A DNA stretch of 64,000 nucleotides from Streptomyces sp. Je 1-369. Lineage in GTDB: Bacteria; Actinomycetota; Actinomycetes; Streptomycetales; Streptomycetaceae. This document shows positions 30,068 to 36,816 of this stretch, one piece after another (the first letter of the stretch is position 1; the number at the start of each line of letters is the position of its first letter). The translations under genes were made by a program, and so were the position numbers. The stretch covers positions 6,455,001-6,519,000 of the forward strand of contig NZ_CP101750.1 in the NCBI RefSeq assembly GCF_026810505.1. Reading direction: 5' to 3'. The notes under the pieces were generated by a model. The model was given only the letters and a program-made list of their open reading frames with translations. It did not search any database and was not told where the DNA came from.

Positions 30068-30826
30068 GTGGAGGAACAGTCCTTGCAGGCGGAGACAGAG
30101 CCCTCCCGGGTGGAGGAAGAGGCCGCTACGGAGAAGCCCGATGCCGCTGTCGTCCGGGACGCGCTCGGTGTCGGCGTCGCCGTCGGGCTCTCCGGCTTCG
30201 CCTTCGGAGTGACCTCCGCGGGCAGCGGTCTCACCCTGCTCCAGACCTGTGCGCTCAGCCTGCTGGTGTTCACCGGAGCCTCGCAGTTCGCCCTGGTCGG
30301 CGCGCTCGCGGGCGGCGGGAACCCGTTCACGGCCGCCGCGGGCGCCTTCTTCCTGGGGGTGCGCAACGCGTTCTACGGGCTCCGCCTCTCCCAGTTGCTC
30401 GCCCTGCCGCGCGCGGTACGGCCGTTCGCCGCGCACTGGGTCATCGACGAGACCACCGCCGTCTCGCTCGCCCAGCCCACGCGGCGCAGTGCCCGGATCG
30501 GCTTCACGGTCACCGGGCTCAGCCTGTACGCCCTGTGGAACATCACCACACTGCTCGGAGCCCTGGGCGCGGAGGCGATCGGTGACACCGACGCGTGGGG
30601 GCTCGACGCGGCGGGACCCGCGGTCTTCCTTGCGCTGCTCGCACCGATGCTGCGGACCACGACGGAACGCGCCGTCGCCGGCATCGCCGTCCTCCTCGGA
30701 CTCGGTCTGCTGCCGGTGCTGCCGGCGGGCGTGCCCGTCCTCGTGGCGGCGCTCGCGGTGCCGATCGTCCTCACTGCAGAAGGCCGACGGGCTCACCACA
30801 ACGGCACCCGGAGGGCGGACCGTTGA
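30068..30826 (+). CDS. azlC: AzlC-family branched-chain amino acid exporter subunit
   Basis: This 252-residue polytopic protein belongs to the AzlC/YgaZ family, the large subunit of branched-chain amino acid or azaleucine exporters. Family signatures are FGVTSAGSGLTLLQT, FTGASQFALVGAL and GVRNAFYGLRLSQLL. The start is uncertain: GTG 30068 is chosen, but GTG 30017 (overlapping the AraC gene) and GTG 30110 are also in frame, and none has a strong ribosome site. The N-terminal cytoplasmic tail contains EPSRVEE twice, encoded by a 42-bp-spaced direct repeat. The TGA overlaps the TTG start of azlD. Confidence 0.88.
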   Translation: MEEQSLQAETEPSRVEEEAATEKPDAAVVRDALGVGVAVGLSGFAFGVTSAGSGLTLLQTCALSLLVFTGASQFALVGALAGGGNPFTAAAGAFFLGVRNAFYGLRLSQLLALPRAVRPFAAHWVIDETTAVSLAQPTRRSARIGFTVTGLSLYALWNITTLLGALGAEAIGDTDAWGLDAAGPAVFLALLAPMLRTTTERAVAGIAVLLGLGLLPVLPAGVPVLVAALAVPIVLTAEGRRAHHNGTRRADR

Positions 30827-31131
30827 ACATATGGATCGCCATCGGAGCGACCGCCGTGGGCTGCTACCTCGTCAAGCTCGCAGGGCTGCTGGTACCGGTG
30901 GGGACGCTGGAACGCCCACGCGTCCGACGCACGGCCGTCCTGCTCCCCGTGGCTCTCCTCGCGGCGCTCACGGCCCAACAGGCCTTCGCCGACGGGCGGG
31001 TGCTCGTCCTTGACGCGAAGGCGGCAGGGCTCGCCGCAGCGGCCGTGGCGCTGCTGTTGCGCGCGCCGTTCCTCGTCGTCATCCTCGCGGCCGTCGCCGT
31101 CACGGCGGGAGTGCGGGCGCTGACGGGGTGA
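30823..31131 (+). CDS. azlD: AzlD-family small exporter subunit
   Basis: The 102-residue membrane protein is of the AzlD/YgaH type, with four hydrophobic helices (IAIGATAVGCYLVKLAGLL, VLLPVALLAALTAQQAF, AAGLAAAAVALLL and FLVVILAAVAVTAG). It starts at a TTG with GGAGGG 7 nt upstream and overlaps the azlC stop (TTGA), so translation is coupled and the pair should form one exporter. Confidence 0.9.
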   Translation: MNIWIAIGATAVGCYLVKLAGLLVPVGTLERPRVRRTAVLLPVALLAALTAQQAFADGRVLVLDAKAAGLAAAAVALLLRAPFLVVILAAVAVTAGVRALTG

Positions 31132-31155
31132 GGGGGCGAGCCCTGGTGCCCTCTC

Positions 31156-32118
31156 TCAGGCGATGTCCCGTCCGTACGCCCGGAGCGTGCGCAGTGCCTG
31201 GATGGTGACGATGGGCCGCGCCTCCATGGCCGTGCCGGGAGCCCACTGCCGCCAGCGCACCGGCCAGCCCCCGTCCGCCTCCTGGTCCCCGGCCAGGAAG
31301 TCGAGGGAGCGTTCCATCTCCGCGTCGGTGAACCACGACCGCGCGAGCGACTCAGGGACCTTCGCGAAGTCGTGTGGGAAGTGGTGTTCCCCCGGGGCGT
31401 AGCCGGGCGGCGCCGGATGCGCGTCGAGGTCCGCCGGATCCAGCGCCACGAGCCGCTGCTCGCGCACGAGCCGGCCCAGACGGTCGGCGGCGGCACGCGC
31501 GCGTGAGCGGTCGGGTGCACCCTCCAGGAAGGCGACGGCCGCCTGGATCTCGTAGGGGTGCGACTTCTCCAGCGACTCGACGGCCGCCCAGCAGAAGTCC
31601 GTGGCCCGGAAGAGCCAGGCGTGCCACACCTCGTTGCGGTGCAGCAGACCCACCACTGGGCCGGTGGCGAGCAGCTCGCTGGGCGGGTCGTCCACGATCG
31701 GCATGAACGGCGCCGAGGGGTAGCCGCGCTGGCTGGGATGGATCGCGGGAAGGGCACCTTCGGGTGTCGATACCGACGTCAGGTAGCGGCATACGCGCTC
31801 CACCCGCTGCCCGCCGCAGCGGTGGATGGAGTCCAGGACGCCCAGCGCGTGCCCGGTGTGCAGCGGCTGGCTGACGGGGCCGCGCAGATCGGGCTCGAGC
31901 GCGAAGCCGTACCCGCCGTCGGCGGTGGCGTACGAGGTCAGGGCGGTCTCCACCGCGTCCGCGGCCGTGTCGCCGCCCGCGCCGTCGAGGAAGTGGTACG
32001 CGAACCGTCGCTGTTCCAGGACGCGCGCGGTGAGCCAGACGAAGCGCTCGGCGCGGGCGAGCGGGGAGAGCGCCGCGTCGGGTGAGGGCACTGCGGGGGA
32101 TGCTCCGGTTTCGGCCAT
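31156..32118 (-). CDS. Hypothetical protein with prenyltransferase-like alpha-toroid repeats
   Basis: The 320-residue protein shows repeats typical of (alpha/alpha)6 toroid proteins such as squalene cyclases and prenyltransferases: TADGGYGFALEPDLRGP, DSIHRCGG, and EADGGWPVRW near the C-terminus. Catalytic motifs of terpene cyclases (DxDD, DDxxD) are absent, so only the fold can be suggested. There is no signal peptide. It converges with azlD and is divergent from the DUF3046 gene. Function unknown. Confidence 0.8.
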   Translation of the reverse strand: MAETGASPAVPSPDAALSPLARAERFVWLTARVLEQRRFAYHFLDGAGGDTAADAVETALTSYATADGGYGFALEPDLRGPVSQPLHTGHALGVLDSIHRCGGQRVERVCRYLTSVSTPEGALPAIHPSQRGYPSAPFMPIVDDPPSELLATGPVVGLLHRNEVWHAWLFRATDFCWAAVESLEKSHPYEIQAAVAFLEGAPDRSRARAAADRLGRLVREQRLVALDPADLDAHPAPPGYAPGEHHFPHDFAKVPESLARSWFTDAEMERSLDFLAGDQEADGGWPVRWRQWAPGTAMEARPIVTIQALRTLRAYGRDIA

Positions 32119-32197
32119 GGACCGACCGTAGGACGGAAAGCGTTCTCGCCGAGCCCCCTGCGCCGGGCTGCACCCTCAGGGGCGTGATACTGGAGGC

Positions 32198-32392
32198 ATG
32201 CGGTTGACGGTCTTCTGGCAGCGGATGGCGGCCCACTTCGGTGCGGGGTACGCCGACTCCTTCGCGCGCGATCACGTGATGGCGGAACTGGGCGGCCGTA
32301 CGGTCCATGAGGCGCTGGAAGCGGGCTGGGACGCCAAGGACGTCTGGCGTGCGGTGTGCACGGCGATGGACGTACCCGCCGAAAAGCGCTGA
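32198..32392 (+). CDS. DUF3046 family small protein
   Basis: The 64-residue protein (MRLTVFWQRMAAHFG start, WDAKDVWRAVCTAMDVP end) belongs to DUF3046, an actinobacterial family coded upstream of recA (Rv2738c in M. tuberculosis). Its role is unknown. The size and position are normal. Confidence 0.9.
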   Translation: MRLTVFWQRMAAHFGAGYADSFARDHVMAELGGRTVHEALEAGWDAKDVWRAVCTAMDVPAEKR

Positions 32393-32506
32393 CTAGGGGC
32401 GGTTCGACGGCGCCGGAGAGCTTTACGCGCGCGTGGGCCGTCCCAAGCCCGTCCCAAGATGCGAAGGTGGCGTCCGATCGACGCCGCCGTGGGCGAGACT
32501 TGCTCC

Positions 32507-33784
32507 GTGGCACCGACAGACGAGACCGCGCAGGTCACCCAGGACATCGCTCCGCCCGGCACGACACCGCCCGCACAGCCCCCCGCCGGGGCCGAGGCAG
32601 GGCAGGGCGCCCGCATGCCGCGGTGGCTGCCGCGCGCCATGATTCTGGCCCTCGCGCTTGTCGCCTGCTTCCAGCTGGGCAGCTGGGCGTTCCATCAGCT
32701 GACCGGGCTGTTGATCAACGTATTGATCGCGTTCTTCCTGGCGCTGGCGGTCGAGCCGGCGGTGAGCTGGATGGCCGCGCGCGGGATGCGCAGGGGCTTC
32801 GCCACGTTCCTGGTCTTCCTCGGCGTGGTGATCGCCAGTGCGGGCTTCGTCGCCTTGATGGGGTCGATGCTCGCGGGCCAGATCGTGGACATGGTCGAGG
32901 ACTTCCCCGACTACCTCGACAAGGTCATCAGCTGGATCAACCAGACCTTCCACACGGACCTCTCCCGCGTCGAGGTCCAGGACAGCCTGGTCCACTCGGA
33001 CTGGCTGCAGAAGTACGTGCAGAACAGCGCCAGCGGTGTCCTGGACGTCTCCGCGCAGGTGCTGGGCGGTCTCTTCCAGCTCCTGACGATCCTGCTGTTC
33101 TCGTTCTACTTCGCCGCCGACGGGCCGAGGCTCCGGCGCGCGCTGTGCTCGGTGCTGCCGCCCGCCAAGCAGGCCGAGGTGCTGCGGGCCTGGGAGATCG
33201 CGGTCGACAAGACCGGCGGTTACCTCTACTCGCGCGGCCTGATGGCGCTGATCTCCGGGATCGCGCACTACATCCTGCTCCAGGTGCTCGAAGTCCCCTA
33301 CGCGCCCGTGCTCGCCGTGTGGGTCGGCCTCGTGTCCCAGTTCATCCCCACCATCGGCACGTATCTGGCGGGCGCCCTGCCGATGCTGATCGCCTTCACG
33401 GTCGACCCCTGGTACTCGCTCTGGGTGCTGATCTTCGTGGTCGTCTACCAGCAGTTCGAGAACTACGTGCTGCAGCCCAAGCTCACCGCCAAGAGCGTGG
33501 ACATCCATCCCGCGGTCGCGTTCGGCTCGGTCATCGCGGGCACGGCGCTCCTCGGCGCGGTCGGGGCGCTCATCGCGATCCCCGCCGTCGCGACGCTGCA
33601 GGCGTTCCTCGGGGCGTACGTGAAGAGGTACGACGTCACGGACGACCCCCGGGTGCACGGGCACCGGCGCCAGGTCGGAGCACCCCTCCTGGCCCGGATG
33701 CGGCGAGCGCTGCGGGGACCGAACCGGCCGGAGGCCCCGGCGGAGCCCGGTGGGGTTTCGCCGAAGCCGGGCAAGCGCAGGTAG
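32507..33784 (+). CDS. AI-2E transporter family membrane protein
   Basis: The 425-residue protein has a polar, Pro-rich N-terminus and about eight membrane helices in the AI-2E/UPF0118 pattern. These include ALALVACFQLGSWAFHQL, a loop of about 60 residues after the third helix (DMVEDFPDYLDKVISWINQ), VGLVSQFIPTIGTYLAGALP and the final VAFGSVIAGTALLGAVGALI. The family includes autoinducer-2 exporters and Na+/H+ antiporters, so the cargo is unknown. GTG 32507 is chosen; the frame is open from 32459 with an ATG there. It precedes recA by 200 bp. Confidence 0.88.
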   Translation: MAPTDETAQVTQDIAPPGTTPPAQPPAGAEAGQGARMPRWLPRAMILALALVACFQLGSWAFHQLTGLLINVLIAFFLALAVEPAVSWMAARGMRRGFATFLVFLGVVIASAGFVALMGSMLAGQIVDMVEDFPDYLDKVISWINQTFHTDLSRVEVQDSLVHSDWLQKYVQNSASGVLDVSAQVLGGLFQLLTILLFSFYFAADGPRLRRALCSVLPPAKQAEVLRAWEIAVDKTGGYLYSRGLMALISGIAHYILLQVLEVPYAPVLAVWVGLVSQFIPTIGTYLAGALPMLIAFTVDPWYSLWVLIFVVVYQQFENYVLQPKLTAKSVDIHPAVAFGSVIAGTALLGAVGALIAIPAVATLQAFLGAYVKRYDVTDDPRVHGHRRQVGAPLLARMRRALRGPNRPEAPAEPGGVSPKPGKRR

Positions 33785-33818
33785 CGGAGCGGACGCCGAC
33801 GACCCCGGCGTGCCACGC

Positions 33819-33846
33819 TTGACACTAAATTCGAACATCCATTCTC
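33819..33846 (+). promoter_or_regulatory. recA promoter with SOS (LexA) box
   Basis: GAAC-ATCC-ATTC at 33833-33844 matches the Gram-positive LexA (Cheo) box GAAC-N4-GTTC with one mismatch. A TTGACA -35 hexamer at 33819-33824 lies 8 bp before it, so the box covers the promoter spacer and LexA would block RNA polymerase. The -10 element is not obvious. The recA start is about 140 bp downstream. Confidence 0.8.
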
Positions 33847-33984
33847 ATGGGTTGACCGGCGGCGATTCTGCGGGCTGGGCCTGGAGTTATCCACAGGCTG
33901 GACGGGCGTCGGGGCGGATTGTCAGTGGCAGGCGTTAGCGTCTTTGACGTGAAGCGATCGACTCAAGCAAATCGGGTGGAACCC

Positions 33985-35109
33985 ATGGCAGGAACCGACC
34001 GCGAGAAGGCGCTCGACGCCGCGCTCGCACAGATTGAACGGCAATTCGGCAAGGGCGCAGTGATGCGCATGGGCGAGCGGCCGAACGAGCCCATCGAGGT
34101 CATCCCCACCGGGTCGACCGCGCTCGACGTCGCGCTCGGCGTCGGCGGCATCCCCCGCGGCCGCGTGGTGGAGGTGTACGGACCGGAGTCCTCCGGTAAG
34201 ACGACCCTCACCCTGCACGCCGTGGCGAACGCCCAGCGGGCGGGCGGCGCGGTGGCCTTCGTGGACGCGGAGCACGCCCTCGACCCCGAGTACGCGAAGA
34301 AGCTCGGCGTCGACATCGACAACCTCATCCTGTCCCAGCCGGACAACGGAGAGCAGGCCCTCGAGATCGTCGACATGCTGGTCCGCTCCGGCGCCCTCGA
34401 CCTGATCGTCATCGACTCCGTGGCCGCCCTGGTGCCGCGCGCGGAGATCGAGGGCGAGATGGGCGACTCGCACGTGGGTCTGCAGGCCCGCCTGATGAGC
34501 CAGGCGCTGCGAAAGATCACCAGCGCGCTCAACCAGTCCAAGACCACCGCGATCTTCATCAACCAGCTGCGCGAGAAGATCGGCGTGATGTTCGGCTCCC
34601 CGGAGACCACGACCGGTGGCCGGGCGCTGAAGTTCTACGCGTCGGTGCGCATGGACATCCGCCGCATCGAGACCCTGAAGGACGGCACGGACGCGGTGGG
34701 CAACCGCACCCGCGTCAAGGTCGTCAAGAACAAGGTCGCGCCGCCCTTCAAGCAGGCCGAGTTCGACATCCTCTACGGCCAGGGCATCAGCCGCGAGGGC
34801 GGCCTGATCGACATGGGCGTCGAGCACGGCTTCGTCCGCAAGGCGGGCGCCTGGTACACGTACGAGGGCGACCAGCTCGGCCAGGGCAAGGAGAACGCCC
34901 GCAACTTCCTGAAGGACAACCCCGACCTCGCCAACGAGATCGAGAGGAAGATCAAGGAGAAGCTGGGCGTCGGTGTGAAGCCCGAGGCTCCGACCGAGGA
35001 GCCGAGCGCGGACGCGGCGAGTGCTGCCCCGGCTGCCGATGACGCCAAGACGGTGCCCGCTCCGGCGGCCAAGGCCGCCAAGTCCAAGGCCGCGGCGGCC
35101 AAGAGCTAG
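33985..35109 (+). CDS. recA: RecA recombinase
   Basis: The 374-residue recombinase has Walker A GPESSGKT (residues 66-73), the family signature [14 protein letters not shown], and loop L2 [20 protein letters not shown]. It forms filaments on single-stranded DNA, drives strand exchange and triggers LexA self-cleavage. The C-terminal tail (about 335-374) is unusually rich in Ala, Lys and Pro, as in Streptomyces RecA. ATG 33985 follows GGTGGA by 4-5 nt. Transcription should be LexA-controlled. recX follows after 3 bp. Confidence 0.98.
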   Translation: MAGTDREKALDAALAQIERQFGKGAVMRMGERPNEPIEVIPTGSTALDVALGVGGIPRGRVVEVYGPESSGKTTLTLHAVANAQRAGGAVAFVDAEHALDPEYAKKLGVDIDNLILSQPDNGEQALEIVDMLVRSGALDLIVIDSVAALVPRAEIEGEMGDSHVGLQARLMSQALRKITSALNQSKTTAIFINQLREKIGVMFGSPETTTGGRALKFYASVRMDIRRIETLKDGTDAVGNRTRVKVVKNKVAPPFKQAEFDILYGQGISREGGLIDMGVEHGFVRKAGAWYTYEGDQLGQGKENARNFLKDNPDLANEIERKIKEKLGVGVKPEAPTEEPSADAASAAPAADDAKTVPAPAAKAAKSKAAAAKS

Positions 35110-35112
35110 TCC

Positions 35113-35967
35113 GTGACGCGACGAACCGACTGGGCGGACCACACCGCCCCCGAAAGCCGCACCGGCGCTGCCGGGCGGGGCCACGGGGGCGGTGTGGATC
35201 AGGACGGAGTGGGCCGGTACGCCGACCGGAGTGACGGTGACGGCTTCCAGGGCGGCGAAGGCTTCCAAGATGACGTGGGCCTCCAGGACGGCGGGGGCCA
35301 TCAGGATGGCGGGGGCCATCAGGAGGGCGAAGGCTTCGAGCACGGTGGCGGGCGGAGCCGTGGGCGCCGGCGTCGCCGCGGCCGCTTCGGGGATTCCGAC
35401 AGCCCGGGCGGCCACCAGGACAGCGGCGCCTCTTCCTCGTCGAGGGCCGAGAAGGGGGAGCCGCCGACGGATCCGGCCGAGCGGGCGCGGGCGATCTGCC
35501 TGCGCCTCCTCACCGGCACCCCCCGCACGCGCAAGCAGCTCGCCGACGCGCTGCGCAAGCGGGAGATCCCCGACGACGTGGCGGAAGAGGTCCTCTCCCG
35601 CTTCGAAGAGGTCGGGCTGATCAACGACGGCGCCTTCGCGGACGCGTGGGTGGAGTCCCGGCACCACGGCCGGGGTCTGGCCCGCCGGGCGCTCGCGCGG
35701 GAGCTGCGTACCAAAGGCGTGGAGTCCACGCTGATCGACGAGGCCGTGGGGCAGCTCGACACGGAGCAGGAGGAGGCGACCGCACGCGAGCTCGTCGCCC
35801 GCAAGCTGCGCTCCACGCGGGGCCTCGACCGTGACAAGCGCCTGCGCCGCCTCGCGGGCATGCTCGCCCGCAAGGGATACGGGGAGGGCATGGCGCTCCG
35901 CGTGGTCCGGCAGGCGCTGGAGGAAGAGGGCGAAGAGACCGAGGACCTGGGGTACGAGGGGTTCTGA
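35113..35967 (+). CDS. recX: RecX regulator of RecA, with long Gly-rich N-terminal extension
   Basis: The 284-residue protein modulates RecA filaments. The RecX three-helix repeats occupy about 125-280 (RLLTGTPRTRKQLADALRKR, LINDGAFADAWVESR, then LRVVRQALEEEGEE). The first 120 residues are a low-complexity Gly/Gln/Asp/His-rich segment followed by a run of arginines (SRGRRRRRGRFGD), making it much longer than typical RecX proteins of about 150-190 residues. GTG 35113 is 3 bp after the recA stop, so expression follows recA. A terminator hairpin follows. Confidence 0.93.
   Translation: MTRRTDWADHTAPESRTGAAGRGHGGGVDQDGVGRYADRSDGDGFQGGEGFQDDVGLQDGGGHQDGGGHQEGEGFEHGGGRSRGRRRRRGRFGDSDSPGGHQDSGASSSSRAEKGEPPTDPAERARAICLRLLTGTPRTRKQLADALRKREIPDDVAEEVLSRFEEVGLINDGAFADAWVESRHHGRGLARRALARELRTKGVESTLIDEAVGQLDTEQEEATARELVARKLRSTRGLDRDKRLRRLAGMLARKGYGEGMALRVVRQALEEEGEETEDLGYEGF
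35235..35345 (+). repeat. Gly/His/Gln-coding repeats in the recX 5' region
   Basis: Degenerate repeats such as GCGGGGGCCATCAGGA occur back to back (18-bp period near 35291-35325) and GGCGAAGGCTTC occurs at both ends, encoding GGGHQ and GEGF blocks. They lie in the low-complexity extension of RecX. Confidence 0.75.
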
Positions 35968-35971
35968 GCGG

Positions 35972-35996
35972 GCCGCCCCCACGGGGGTGGGGCGGC
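35972..35996 (+). terminator. Terminator after recA-recX
   Basis: GCCGCCCC and GGGGCGGC form an 8-bp stem around a 9-nt loop, 5 bp past the recX stop. Confidence 0.65.
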
Positions 35997-36075
35997 AGCC
36001 GGAGCGATCCGCGCATCCCGACTCGCGCTCCGCAGGGTGGGGGTAACCCCCCTGCGGAGACGCCGGGTTGCCGCA

Positions 36076-36095
36076 GTGCACAGGAACCTGTGCAC
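36076..36095. promoter_or_regulatory. Perfect inverted repeat, probable operator of the regulator-permease operon
   Basis: GTGCACAGG-AA-CCTGTGCAC has 9-bp perfect arms and ends 16 bp before the regulator start codon. A half-like CAGGCGACTGTG follows. The position suits autoregulation by the winged-helix protein coded just downstream. Confidence 0.65.
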
Positions 36096-36111
36096 AGGCG
36101 ACTGTGTACGC

Positions 36112-36816
36112 ATGGCAGAGGAACCCGGCAGGACCGGCGCGGCACGGCCCGCGGCACGGCCCGCGACACGGGCCGAGAGCACGCGCGAACTGAGTGCGGC
36201 TGAGGGGCCGTACGAACTGCGTGAGGCCGAGGGCCCGCAAGAACTGAGTGATCTGCGCGTTCTGAAGGCGCTCGCGCAGCCGCGGCGGCAACAGATGCTG
36301 CAGCACCTCACCGTGCACGGCCCGGCCACCTCCACGACGCTCGCCAGAGCCCTCGGGCTCAACACCGGCGCGACCAGCTACCACCTGCGCGAACTCGCTC
36401 GCTACGGCTTCGTCGAGGAGACGCGCGGCTCCGGACACGGACGTGAGCGCTGGTGGCGCGCCGTCCCGGGCGACCGGCGCTTTCCGCCGCGCAGCCGCCA
36501 GAGCCCCGAGATGCGGCTCGTCATGGACGAGCTCAACCGCCTCTCGTACGCGGCCGACCTGGAGCTCTTCGCGCGACTGCAGCGAGATCCCAGCCCCGAC
36601 GAGTGGGCCGACGCACTGCCCCACTCACGAGGCACGATCCGGCTGACCCTCCCCGAACTCCACGCCTTCTTCGAGGAGTACATCGCGCTGCTCAACCGCT
36701 ACAAGCGGTCCGACGCCGACACGCCGGACGGCGCCCGCACCGTCCTCACCCGGTTCCTGGCCTTCCCCGCGCCCACGGCCGACCCCGACAACCGAAAAGA
36801 GTCCGAGCCCTCATGA
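36112..36816 (+). CDS. ArsR-type winged-helix transcriptional regulator
   Basis: The 234-residue protein has an N-terminal Ala/Arg/Glu-rich segment with the repeated words ELSAAEGPYELREAEGPQEL, then an ArsR-like winged helix (about 45-115: LRVLKALAQPRRQQMLQHL, TTLARALGLNTGATSYHLRE, then YGFVEETRGSGHGRERWW). A helical C-terminal domain of the kind found in padR/arsR sensors follows. ATG 36112 is chosen; the frame opens earlier at 36037, but that would put the palindrome inside the gene. The stop overlaps the permease start (ATGATG), so the two are coupled and the regulator probably controls the permease. Confidence 0.87.
   Translation: MAEEPGRTGAARPAARPATRAESTRELSAAEGPYELREAEGPQELSDLRVLKALAQPRRQQMLQHLTVHGPATSTTLARALGLNTGATSYHLRELARYGFVEETRGSGHGRERWWRAVPGDRRFPPRSRQSPEMRLVMDELNRLSYAADLELFARLQRDPSPDEWADALPHSRGTIRLTLPELHAFFEEYIALLNRYKRSDADTPDGARTVLTRFLAFPAPTADPDNRKESEPS

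Noticed and set aside
30058..30130. Mobile-element or attachment-site repeat
   Set aside because: The repeats are only about 17 bp, lie within coding sequence, and no integrase or transposase is near.
36453..36812. Upstream extension of the FtsX permease
   Set aside because: The frame is open but overlaps the regulator, has no start with a ribosome site, and encodes an Arg/Pro-rich shadow. The ATG overlapping the regulator stop fits better.
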